The notes under the pieces are model-generated. The model saw only the letters and a list, made by a program, of their open reading frames with translations. It was not told where the DNA came from and did not search any database. The position numbers and the translations under genes are program-made. This document shows, in pieces, positions 40,926-51,173 of a DNA stretch of 64,000 nt (the first letter of the stretch is position 1; each line of letters begins with the position of its first letter). This DNA comes from Ochromonas danica (taxonomy: Eukaryota > Sar > Chrysophyceae > Chromulinales > Chromulinaceae): assembly GCA_015146655.1 (NCBI GenBank), contig VKHL01000019.1, positions 62,001-126,000 of the forward strand, written 5' to 3'.

Positions 40926-42074
40926 ATACTATCACAGCCAATGACAAAGGAAGTGCACAGACAACAGTCAGGACAGAGAGAGCATCATAGTGTCAATCAA
41001 TCTCTTTCTTCTTCCACCAGTCAGCTCTATCAGATCAAATGGGCAAAGTACAAGGACTTGCTGACAGATCCTTTAGACACTCCCGCAGTCCTGCTGCCAT
41101 CCTCAACATCATCGCAGACCATTGCCCAGAGACAGCTGCAAGAGGAGGAGAAGGGACAGAACCATCTGTTAAGGCTCTCGGATGGCGCTTGTCGGACTTC
41201 TTTTCAACCTTGCGAGAGGGTGATGAGAGGGTATTCACGGCAGCAACTGGAGAATATTCCTCCTCGCAACGAGATGGATCAGCTCTTCGAAACCTCTATG
41301 AACTCTTCCTATACTCCTGTCCGTAAAGAAAATAACCTTTCAAAGCGTGAAGGTTTCACCTGGTCGCAATCTTCTGCAGGGCCAGTGGAGCTACCTCTGC
41401 ACATCTTAGACAAGTTGCGGCTAGCAGAGCAAGAGTACGAGCTGGGCCTAACCAAGATAAGGAGACAGGAGGTGACCAAGTTAAGGCAGCAACTCACTGC
41501 TCAATCTCGTCAAGAATTGGAAGAAACGCGAGTGAGGGTGGATAGAGAGTGTCGACTAGAACAGAACAGATTGCTGCGATCGATGGAGAAGTTTGCTCAG
41601 CAATTGATCGTCTCGCACTTTGGCGAAAACTCCTCCTCTGCTTCGCATGTGGGAATACCTTTAACTACTATTGAAGAGAACAGTATTCCAATAGCGGTCA
41701 GAACGGCTTTGGAAGAGTTGGTCACAAAGTCAAAGGCTGACATTCAAGAGCAACTGCAGGCTGAATTACGACGGCGCGTCATTGCAGCTGCCCAAGAAGT
41801 GGAAGCTAGAGCCGCCCAGAATCAGCAAGAGAACGCGGTCATGGAGACAGTTCTTCGCTCTTTCAATAGTGTTGCTGAAGAAGTAAAGAGTTGTTCAGCT
41901 TCGTCGTTGATTCGGACAGCCCAATCCACTGTGATACGAAACTCTGCGGGCACTGCCTTCACCGAGAGGGACATGGCAGTGGCTGTGGAGCAAGCCCGAG
42001 TGCAACAGATCAAAATTCACAGACGACTCAGTCAAGAGGTGGAGATCGTGAGAAATAACATGCAAGAGCTATAA
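40542..42074 (+). CDS. polyQ/polyP protein with C-terminal coiled coil
   Basis: 510 residues from the ATG at 40542; the frame is open upstream to 40395 but would then overlap the coding part of the divergent gene. The N-terminal quarter is basic. About residues 98-130 are a polyproline run followed by about 21-22 glutamines, encoded by CCA and then CAA repeats (40836-40925). The C-terminal half is a charged helix (LAEQEYELGLTKIRRQEVTK, ELEETRVRVDRECRLEQNRL, VIAAAQEVEARAAQNQQENA) that should form coiled coils. No known family; centrosomal or ciliary scaffolds often look like this. Start position is the main doubt. Confidence 0.55.
40836..40925 (+). repeat. CCA/CAA trinucleotide repeats coding polyP-polyQ
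   Basis: A run of CCA/CAC triplets passes into about 21 consecutive CAA triplets. Only CAA, never CAG, codes the glutamines, which marks it as a recent slippage expansion of one triplet. Likely polymorphic in length. Confidence 0.9.
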
Positions 42075-42318
42075 TAGCTCTTGTCCTTGTTGTGTTTATA
42101 TTAACAATGTATTATTGAGGTGCTCGAGCATTGAGCATTGAGCGATCTACTTCAACCTTTCACAATAATAATAGCGAAGAGAAGGAATAAACTAAAAGCA
42201 GGTAGTAGTTAGCTTATATTAAACAAAGAAGAAGAGAAGCAACTTGGAAGTCAGAAGTCGATGATCAGGCAGTGGAGTGAAGAAGACGAGGACTGAGGCA
42301 AGGAGTATTAGCAACACC

Positions 42319-43425
42319 TTATTTGCCTGAATGTTTCCAGATAAGAACTCCAATCATGATGGCAATTAACAACACCAACACAATGATACACTTCGTCGTC
42401 ATCGCATTCTTTTGGTGTTCTTCCGCTTTCTCTAACTGCACAATACCTTCCTTTGCATGCTCAATGGCGTTCTCCATATTATAATCAATGCGATCCAAGA
42501 TGGTTCCTTGATCAATCACCAACACTGCCAGCTCACGGAAGATTTGCGCCAATTCCTCGATGGACTTGGCGATTCTGGTGATCTCTTCATCACGTTGATT
42601 GACTAAATCCTCCACATCTTCCAACACATTCATTTGTGCACCGACAAAGCCCTGATCGACGAAATCATTGGATGAAGGCACTTTCTTTGTCTCGTTGAGA
42701 AAGTCCAAAGAAGGCGTGCCTCCACTTTTCTGGTTTTGTAATTGTGTAAGATATTGCTTTTGGGTTGATCGGAAGGACATTGAGAGGCCTTGCAGCTTCT
42801 TGGCCATGGACATTTGCATGTTTTTCCTCACTGTGCGTTCTTCGCCGGTCAGCCCTTGGGACTGTTCCGTCTGCTTGCCAAAGCGCTTTAACAAGTTCTC
42901 CGCGTGATGGAAGACTTCCGTGATCTCGCGGGTTTTAGCGTCTATTTCTCGCTCTTGTTGTGTCTCATCAGTCTCAAAGTCCACCTTGAGTCTCTTCTTG
43001 TGCAAGGCAGACAATTCATTCACTGCAACAAGTCACACAAGATTGCAATTATGAGACAAGCTGGTTGGCAGGCAGGCACGAGAAGATATTGCGGTGTTGA
43101 ACGAGCGGAACTCACTTTTCAACTGTATCTTAGCTACATCTTCATCAACTTTCTCGATCTGCTCCACCCATGCAGGCGGGAGAGAGTTTTTCATGGACTT
43201 CCAAGCAGCCGCACTCTCACCGCCTTGTTGCTGTGCAGGGACAGTGAGAGGGACAGCGAGAATGAGGGAAGAATTCTCTCTGGATGATCGCAGAGTATCA
43301 CCTACCTTTAGCAAACCAGCTTCTCCACTTTCCCTCTCCTCGTCATACTTGAGGCCCAGGCCTTTGCTCACTCGAGAAGCTGTGCGCATCTCAACAAACT
43401 TCTTCGTCAGATTTCTCGATGCCAT
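42319..43425 (-). CDS. syntaxin-16/Tlg2-type Qa-SNARE
   Basis: Qa-SNARE for fusion of endosome-derived vesicles with the trans-Golgi network. Exons 43425-43116 and 43022-42319 give 337 residues; the junction restores KIQLKMNELSALHKKRLKVD. The N-terminus has PPAWVEQIEKVDEDV (the Tlg2/syntaxin-16 Habc start), the middle three helices, then the SNARE motif VNQRDEEITRIAKSIEELAQ, IFRELAVLVIDQGTILDRID, with the zero-layer Gln in IDQG. A C-terminal membrane anchor (KCIIVLVLLIAIMIGVLIW) ends HSGK. VNQRDEEI and LVIDQGTILDRIDYN favour syntaxin-16 over syntaxin-5 or plasma-membrane types. Complete. Confidence 0.93.
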
Positions 43426-43774
43426 TTTTTCAATTTACAAAACTTGGATATTGTCCTCTATGATCCCAATCTGTCCTGTAAATAAATGAGACCAGCGGTA
43501 GTCGAGTGATGCTCGCCTGGTCAGTTGGTCTCGATAGTCTAAATCCTCCCAATCTTGTATGATCTGCTCCCTGCTGGCTGCAAAAACTACTTTTTGATGA
43601 AAGAACGCGCTCTTGCTTCTGTATGTATCTGAATGTATTAATTAGTACTTTGCAGATTGTTTTTAAAGGATTGGTCTGCCTCTCAATCGTTTATATTATC
43701 CTGTTAATAATCAGATCTTCTTCTCTTACTTGTATATCATTTTTAATTAGAAGGTAATAAAATTGTAAGTCTCT

Positions 43775-43801
43775 TTAACTTAAGAGGTGATTGTTAACTT
43801 A
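43775..43801 (+). promoter_or_regulatory. two TTAACTTA elements upstream of the KH gene
   Basis: Copies at 43775-43782 and 43794-43801, both on the plus strand and pointing toward the KH gene whose ATG is 93 bp after the second. Unlike the other three pairs they are not outward facing, though both have palindromic flanks (TTAACTTAAG and GTTAACTTAAC). Followed by repeated AGTAT near 43869. Confidence 0.35.
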
Positions 43802-43894
43802 ACACAGTGCAGAAGCGCCGGACTGCAGCATTGGCTTGGCTTGGCATCAGAGCAGAGCAACAGGCACAGTATAGTATAGTATAGGCACTGGAAG

Positions 43895-45930
43895 ATGAGC
43901 GAACCCCCTCCATTGGACAGCCATGCCACTGTGGAAGATGTTGGATCTATTCTGCACGAGTATATCAAAGGTGAATATAAGTTGAGCATGTGGATTCCAG
44001 AAGAACTTGGTAAGACAGATGATTCAACTTTCAGCTCTTCAAATTGATGTCATTCCCATTTGAATCATTAGCTGGAAGAGTGGTGGGAAAGCAAGGAATT
44101 GTGATAACAAATCTACAACGTGAGACCCATGCAACGATAAAGGCTCTCGCGAGAGTGGGAGAGTCACTGTGGGTGGCAATTGTCATTATGGGGGAGTGGA
44201 AGCACATCGTCAAGGCCTACAAGGCTGTGAGTGACATTGTCCATGGTGGTAAGCCTCATACTTGGCATTTGTTGCCTTCCTATTTGTGGTCTCTCGCTGA
44301 TGAGTCGTGACGTGATAGAGGTGGACGACGTGGTGTTGGAGTTCATGATCAACTACCGCCAGCCTTTCTTCCTTTACGGCAAAAATAAAAACCTTGCTAT
44401 CAGAACTATCTCTGCCAAATCAAACGTTAGGATTTACTTTCCAGAGTTCGATGTGAAGAAGCAAAATTTCAGAGAAGCGGAGCACTTCACGTTGGAAGGC
44501 AGTTTTGAAAATGTGCAGAGGTACGTTGATTATGAAACTCAATGCCTTCGTCCGTGTAATGTGATGTTCTGGTTAGATCGGTGGAGCTCTTAGAAGAAGA
44601 GGCTCGTGAGTATCGGAAGGTGCAAAAGGAACGGAAGCGTGAATCACCGGCGGTGGAATCCTCTGACTCTGTTCACCTCTTGGCTCGAGCTGCGAAGGAT
44701 TCAGATAGATCAAAAGAAAAGGAGAACCCTTCTAGGGTGGAACTACCTGACTCCAAGGAGAAGCCTGTTACGCGAGAAGGTAAAAGTGAACCTGTCGGTA
44801 AGCAGGACAACAGAGAAAAGGGGAAGGAGAAGCCAAGAGAATCGGATACTAGCAACAAAGTGGCAAGGGCGCCAATTACTTCTGGAGATAATAGTTTGGA
44901 GCGTCTTATAGAAATTCCCTCCAACTTGGTGGGTCTATTGCTGTCGAAGCAAAACTCTGCGAAGATATCGATTATGAATCAGATTCAGCATGGCACGCAC
45001 ACAATTATCTCCAAGATCACCACCGCCTCGTCCAGCACTGCTAAGGCCACAGCTCAAACTGTACCACCTAGTGAGGAGAAAGGTCCTATACGGAGACGCA
45101 AGGCTAGAGAAGAAGCCTCGCAGTCGGGGAGTGAGAGTGGTAGTGAGGAAGATGATGGGAGTCAGGAAGATTCGGCTTCCGAGGAAGAAGAGGAAGAAGA
45201 AGAGCATGTTGGCGAGGTGGGACGTATTGAGGCAGTTGAACAGAAGGTTGAAGGTGATGTTGTTTTCCGCATCTTTGGGCAAGATGCAACATGTGTAAAT
45301 GCGGCCCATGAACTGCTCTCTCGTATTGTTGTTGGCGACCGAATTCCTTTGGTGATGAAGTCTCTCAAAGAGATCTCGGCTTCCCTCCCTATTGTCGAGT
45401 CCAGGCGCGGCGGTGGAGGACGACCTCCGAAAGCGCAGGATTCACGAAATGGTTCTGCGGGAGAGCAACGTCCCAGCTCAGGTCGAGGACGGGAGCGTCG
45501 AAAGCGCGACGGCCCTCCTGCTGAGCCACATGCTGCTGCGCTGATCTCTGGTACGAATGAGGTGCAAAATGCAGTACCCAGCAGTAAGGGCGAGAGAGAG
45601 TCTGGAAAAGGTCCACGAGATGGTGATAATGCTACAACTACCTCAGAAGGGCAATGGCAGCGCAATGTAAAACCTCCACGCAGAGAAAAGGTGGAAAGTG
45701 GTGGAAGCAAAGCAACCAACAAGGAGGAGCACAAGACTTCAGAGCCCAAAGGTAGAGATCATGGCAGGGACTCGCGCAAACCAGGGAAAGAGAAAGAGAA
45801 AGAGAAAGAGGGTGGAAGCAGCAGACAACGAGGTCCGCCATCAGGTAATGAGGGTCGAAAAGCTCCTCGCGATGGCAGCCAGAAAGTAAATTCTGCTGCG
45901 ACAGCGGAGAAAAGCAAAACCTCTGGTTGA
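43895..45930 (+). CDS. KH-domain RNA-binding protein with charged tail
   Basis: Exons 43895-44009, 44072-44248, 44319-44520 and 44577-45930 give 615 residues. KH1 (about 32-98) begins YKLSMWIPEELAGRVVGKQG and has the RNA-gripping GxxG loop as GKQG. KH2 (about 100-165) reads PFFLYGKNKNLAIRTISAKS, where the loop has lost its second Gly. KH3 (about 260-400) reads LVGLLLSKQNSAKISIMNQI and is split by an acidic insert with runs of Glu; its loop (SKQN) also lacks both Gly. The last 200 residues are Arg/Lys/Glu/Gly-rich and disordered (GRGRERRKR, GKEKEKEKEGG). General fold resembles vigilin-type multi-KH proteins, but no ortholog was recognised. mRNA binding is inferred from KH1. Confidence 0.75.
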
Positions 45931-46542
45931 TCATCATCCTTTACACTTTAGTTTTGCATAGAAGACAAAGTTGATTAGCTCTTGGCCTGAGGGAGGTAAG
46001 TGGCCGTCATAACGTTTTATTTGGGCGTGTCCTTATAAATGGTAGCGCTTGACGCAGTCTGGTGATCAGTTGTATTCAACTTGTAAACAGGCTTGCTGTC
46101 GTTGCCATCTTGTTCTCATCAAAGACGAAACTAAGCTACTAGTTTATCGTGTCATGTCTCAATAAAACTAAAATTGTTAGCGATCAAGAGTGGATCATTG
46201 TTAGCGACACTTTGCGTTTTCAAACACCGATATGATGGGTTCTCCCGCGCCTCATAATAATAGATCAGACCAGTAACACTGTTAAGTTGTCAAGCACGGG
46301 CAGAGGGAAAGCGAAAGTCTTGGTCCTCTTCGTTCATCCATCCTATCCTCCCATTGGACCTTCTATTTCCCCTGATATTCTCATTGCTATCTTCTTGAGA
46401 TTGTTGAGATAGATTGGCTCTCTCTGTAAGACAACTGATTTATTTATTTTCGAATTGAAGAACGAAGCGCCATCTTTCTGCTCTCACTGAAGATAACCGC
46501 TTTTCAGCTCAATCCCGACCCATCTATCCCCTGTAAGAGAGA
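45931..46542. other. intergenic region, nothing firm
   Basis: 612 bp between two plus-strand genes: 3' UTR of the KH gene and promoter of SF3B2. A sequence GTTAAGTTG near 46281 is a 7-of-8 match to the reverse of the TTAACTTA element. No RNA gene or repeat found. Confidence 0.4.
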
Positions 46543-48222
46543 ATGCTGGCTCAGGAAAATGGTTTAGCCCACAGGCGACTGACCAAGAATGAGAAAAGAC
46601 GCGGCAAGAAGAAGGTTCAGCCGCGAGATCAGCCAGCCAATAAGAGCGACGCATCCGCCAATGGCCATGCCGTTTTCTCCGATGAGAATGAATTTCCCAA
46701 TGGTATTGAGGTGGAATATGTTGGCTTGGATGTGGAGAGCCATGTTGATGACCCTCTACTCGCGCAGTTTCGCGATGTCTTCAAGAAGTTCATTCGTCCC
46801 GAGGAGTTGACTCTTGCCGTCACTGCCAAGAGTGAGGCAACCGGTCAGGGGAGTGGTTCTGGAGAGGATGATGGTGTATCATCAGAGGGACAGGGTCCTT
46901 CCATGGAGTTGGTCTCCACGGAACAGAAGCCTTTGTCCAAGAAGAAGAAGAAGCTGTTGTCTCGCCTCTCCGTGGCAGAGCTAAAGCAACTGGTCCCACG
47001 TCCTGATGTAGTTGAAGCACATGATGTCAGTTCCTTAGATCCTCGTCTTCTGGTCTGGCTCAAGGCATTGCGCAATACCGTTCCCGTGCCAAGGCATTGG
47101 TGCCATATTCGCAAATATCTTCAAGGGAAGCGTGGCATTGAGAAGATACCTTTCCAACTGCCAGAGTTTATTGCGGAAACAGGTATTGCCAAGATTCGAG
47201 AGACAGTGTTAGAAGCTGAAGCATTGAAGAAGAGCAAACAACGAGCACGTGAGCGTGTGCGACCAAAGATGGGGAAGATCGACATCGACTACCAGGTGTT
47301 GCATGATGCGTTTTTCAAATATCAAACGAAACCAAAACTTTCTATGCATGGAGATCTTTATTATGAAGGCAAGGAGTTTGAGGTTCAATTGAAGGAGAAG
47401 AAAGCAGGAGTGCTATCAGCTGAATTGCGTGCAGCGTTGGGCATGGCGGATGGCAGCCCTCCTCCCTGGTTGGTGAACATGCAGCGCTATGGACCACCTC
47501 CGTCATATGGCCATTTACGAATTCCTGGCCTCAATGCTCCCCTTCCCCCTGGCGCTGCCTATGGCTATCAACCTGGAGGATGGGGCAAGCCTCCAGTAGA
47601 TGAATATGGTCGTCCTCTGTATGGCGATGTGTTTGGCACTTCATCGGAACAGGTTGAGTTGGAAGAGGAAGTGGACAAGACAACACGATGGGGAGTCTTT
47701 GAAATTGAAGTTGAAGAAGAAGAGGAAGAGGAGGAAGAAGACGAGCAGGAAGTGGATGAAGAAGGGTTCAAAAGTGGTCTCACTACTCCATCTATGGCTG
47801 AAGGAACTGCATCTTTGGTGGCAGGAATGGAAACTCCAGATACCATTGATCTTCGCAAACGGGCAGGAATGGAAACTCCGGAGAGTTCTTATGGTGCTCC
47901 TAAAGAATTGTACCAGGTTGTGCCTGAACGTCGTCCGGTTGGCGGAGCGGCAGCGGCTGGTCAGCTGTTTGGGTCGGATCGCACTTACGCTCTTCCAGGC
48001 AAAGGGGATGTCACAATGGCTCTGGATCCGGACCAGCTTGAAGAGATGCTTGGAGACAAGGCTCGCATGAAGGATGCTTATGATGCGCAACTTGCTCAAG
48101 CTCAAAATGCTGTTCCTCGTGATGGTATAGAAACAGAGGAAGATGCGACAAGAGGGAGTCGAAAGCGCAAGGCTGATCTTGGCAACACCATGCTACGCAA
48201 AGTCAAAGAGTTCAAGTTCTAG
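46543..48222 (+). CDS. SF3B2: splicing factor SF3b subunit 2 (SAP145/Cus1)
   Basis: Component of the U2 snRNP SF3b complex that helps position the branch site; nuclear. Intronless, 559 residues, shorter than human SF3B2 because the Pro-rich N-terminal extension is missing. Family landmarks in order: KNEKRRGKKK, LSKKKKKLLSRLSVAELKQL, DPRLLVWLKALRNTVPVPRH, WCHIRKYLQGKRGIEKIPFQ and LPEFIAETGI (the DUF382/PSP core). These are followed by YYEGKEFEVQLKEKKAGVLS, PPPWLVNMQRYGPPPSYGHL, IPGLNAPLP (PSP domain), a polyglutamate tract, and ETPDTIDLRKR. The last residues KEFKF match the family C-terminus exactly. The AGMETP motif occurs twice in tandem, a small internal duplication. Confidence 0.96.
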   Translation: MLAQENGLAHRRLTKNEKRRGKKKVQPRDQPANKSDASANGHAVFSDENEFPNGIEVEYVGLDVESHVDDPLLAQFRDVFKKFIRPEELTLAVTAKSEATGQGSGSGEDDGVSSEGQGPSMELVSTEQKPLSKKKKKLLSRLSVAELKQLVPRPDVVEAHDVSSLDPRLLVWLKALRNTVPVPRHWCHIRKYLQGKRGIEKIPFQLPEFIAETGIAKIRETVLEAEALKKSKQRARERVRPKMGKIDIDYQVLHDAFFKYQTKPKLSMHGDLYYEGKEFEVQLKEKKAGVLSAELRAALGMADGSPPPWLVNMQRYGPPPSYGHLRIPGLNAPLPPGAAYGYQPGGWGKPPVDEYGRPLYGDVFGTSSEQVELEEEVDKTTRWGVFEIEVEEEEEEEEEDEQEVDEEGFKSGLTTPSMAEGTASLVAGMETPDTIDLRKRAGMETPESSYGAPKELYQVVPERRPVGGAAAAGQLFGSDRTYALPGKGDVTMALDPDQLEEMLGDKARMKDAYDAQLAQAQNAVPRDGIETEEDATRGSRKRKADLGNTMLRKVKEFKF

Positions 48223-48397
48223 ACACTGTGCAGCATGATAGTAGGATGAATCAATAGAAAGACACTTTGCCTTGACGAGTGCTGCCCAGTAAAGTTTCGT
48301 AAATAGTTGTTGATAAACTCTTTCTTTAACACGAGGTGGGAGTGTCTTTTATCTCTTTCATTCTATATACAGTCATGATATAAAGGGAAAGCCAAGC

Positions 48398-50921
48398 TCA
48401 GCAAGGAAACTTCTTCGAAGCGGCCAAGGCTTCAGTATGTATGATGGAAGTAATCGCTGTAGCATAGCGGTTGGTCTCGTGGACCACCTGCTTGGTGGCA
48501 ACATGCTGAGCCTGGCCCTCCGAGAACATTTGCTTCTTGTAGAGCACGTCTTCTTTGAGTCTCTCAGTACGTGCCAGCTTTTCAAAGCGAAGACTTTTCT
48601 CTTTCTCTTCCTCTTCAATCGATTTCAATCGCCTCTCTTGACGATGAAAGACCACAGTGTTAGTCTTCTCCTTCCCACGAATCTCTTGGTCCAGCTGAGA
48701 CAAGACATTTGCCTCAGCCTCCATTTGACGGAGCTGTCTCTCCTTTGCCATTTGCAACTGCCTCTCCCGCATAATCGCTACTTGACCTTGTGCCGCACCA
48801 AGGTACTGCTGCTGGCGTTTGATTTTCTCTTGTTCCGCAAGAAGAGCTTCTTTCTCGGCCTTCGCCGCCGCTCTGCGTTTAGATAACTCTACTTGCCATA
48901 TTTTCTGTGCCGCTTCAGCAGCTGCGATCTTCTCTTGTTCTTCTCGAATTCGCTTCTCCTTCTCAGCTTGTCGCATCTGCTGATTGGCCTCAGCTTTGAG
49001 TTGTCGAGCTCGCAATATACTCTCTGTTCGCTTGTTCAAGTCAGCAACACGTTTCTCCTTTCCTGTTAAAATCTCATCTCTCTTGAGTTCTTCAGCTTCT
49101 CGTTGCTTTTCAAGTGCAACCTTTTGTCGCTCTTTCATCTCCAAATAAGACATGGAGTCCAGTAAGACCACCCCAGAAGCTTCTGTCGGGTCAAAAACTT
49201 TGACGTGAGGGCGATGAACTGTATTCAACGCACGCAACTGGCGGATCTTATCTGCTTGAATTTCCTCAGCTATTCGATCTGCTTCTTCTTTTGCTAACCG
49301 CTGTTGCTCTAATTCCTCACGTAACTTTTTGGCAATTTCTTCTTTTTCTTGTAAAACTCTTTGTGCAGCTTCGATGGGCTTTGTGTCTCGCACTTCTGCG
49401 ATTGATTGAGCAACATCTTGCTTCTTCAACACTTCGATCTCCTTTTCCAACTGCTTCTGAGTTTTAATGACTTCACCTTGTTGTCGAACTAAAGCAGCTA
49501 CTTGTGCATTATCTTCTTTTTGTTTGATCAGAGCAAATTTCGCTTCTTCGGCACTTTGCTTGGCTTGTTGTCTCCGCATGGCAACATATCTCAGCTTTTC
49601 CACCTCATCTTTGTCACGCATCTCTTGCTGCCAGCGATAGTATTCTGTAGGATCACGCAACTCCTCTTCATATTTCTTCAAGAGCGCGGCATCCTCAGCT
49701 TGTTTCTTGCGATACAGAGCATCTTCACGAAGAATAGCAGCCGCAGTCGGTCGGATGTCTGGAGTGGATGAAAAGTCTGGAGGGGGGTTATAGAAGCTGC
49801 TTTCAAAGCGCAGCTCAGCAGCTCGCTGGTCTTCAATTTCTTTTCGAACCTCTTCGATGGGACGAACACCTTTTGTTTTATGAAAACGGAAGAGTTTCTT
49901 CGAGTCATATTGAGCAGTGGTCTGGGCCTTAATGTCTTCCAGGCGCTTCCTCCCTTCGGCTGTCACTTGCTTCAAAGTTGTATTATGGATGAATCCTGGC
50001 ACTTCTTTGGCTTTCACGTCTGCCACAATTCTCTCTGGCTCAGGGAGAACTGGCATACGAGGTCGATGTAGACGCGGAGACGTGGGGACTGTTGAAGCTC
50101 GCTTGGTCACCTATGATGAATCACCCATCAATCAGTGTAAATCATTCTCAATAAGCAGGAGCTTCATTCTGCAACTCGCTCACCTTCGCCAAGCCTGCCT
50201 CTCCCTTCGCTTTGGCTTCCTGTCTCGCTGTTTCCGCTGCCGCATTGTCCAGAGCATTCTGCACCAAATCAGCGCTGAACTTGGCCATGGAAGGGATGAA
50301 GCGAGCAATATGAGGTATCATATTCTTCTCCACGAAGTCCAGGTCCTTGACAGTCATCCAGCTGGCACGCAGAGTGTTCCACAGATTCTCCTCGTTGAAC
50401 ACGTAGCCAATGAAGACACTCATTTTCGATGGCTCCTCCAGCGAGACGAGCTCTCGAAAGCGCTGCACACCAAGCTCGTCAATTCGGAAGATGACCACGT
50501 AGGCAAGCATGGTGTAGAGGGTGATGTCCTTGCGCAGAACACGGGAGGCGTTGTCTCGGTAGAAGTCATCAATGAAGGTCTGAAAGGCAGCAAGTTCTAT
50601 CAGTGAAGCAATGTGTGTGAGAGAGAGAGATGACAAGGAGGTGCTGACCTTCAATAAGGGCTTCTCCTTGAAGCAGCCATAGACGATCTGTTGAATGAGA
50701 AGGTCTTCAGGTCTGGCCTCCTGTGATGAACAAGTTTCAGTTAGTTAACACAGACAGATAGACAGACAGGCAGAAGAGAAGAGAAGTGTGTTTACCGGTT
50801 TGTTGGTGTCGCCCACTCTTTCGAAGAGGTGGCTGTCGATGGAGTGAGTGGTGGGGTTGAAACTTTTGATTATCTCTTCGCAAATTGCTAGAATATTTTC
50901 ATGCTTTGCCTTCTTTACCAT
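48398..50921 (-). CDS. CFAP99: CFAP99-like cilia- and flagella-associated protein
   Basis: Axonemal protein conserved in organisms with motile flagella; its exact position is poorly known. Exons 50921-50796, 50720-50649, 50579-50184 and 50110-48398 give 768 residues. The N-terminal 200 residues are helical and globular (THSIDSHLFERVGDTNKP, DITLYTMLAYVVIFRIDELG, WNTLRASWMTVKDLDFVEKN), matching the CFAP99 head. A Pro-rich linker follows (RLHRPRMPVLPEPERIVADV, EVPGFIHNTTLK). The rest is a long charged coiled coil rich in Glu, Lys, Arg, Gln and Ala. The junction of exons 3 and 4 (GLAK to VTKRAST) keeps frame. Assignment rests on the head plus the PxPEPxxxxxxxKxxxVPxxxxxxT linker; the coiled coil itself is not diagnostic. 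Confidence 0.75.
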
Positions 50922-51173
50922 CCTTCAAACACAGCCCACAAGACTATATTAATCACTGCTCAAATAATCCTTGCCTATCGGCCTCCATTGCCGTTACCAA
51001 TCTGACCTTCCCACGCAAACTAGCAATAAGTTAGCAGTGAGGTGTTAGATATGGATTTCCTCAATTCGGTTAAGTATTTCCTTACTGTTTAAGCATTTTC
51101 GTTATTTCTGCTTCTTGGAATGTCAGGCATCCAGAATTTGGGATTCTGAAGATAGAGTGGATAATTCTTCAAG

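Noticed and set aside
45162-45749. 195-residue minus-strand frame rich in Ser/Pro/Leu
   Set aside because: Antisense shadow of the low-complexity tail of the KH gene.
47641-48105. 154-residue minus-strand frame
   Set aside because: Antisense to the SF3B2 coding region; its Phe/Leu runs are the complement of the Glu/Lys tract.
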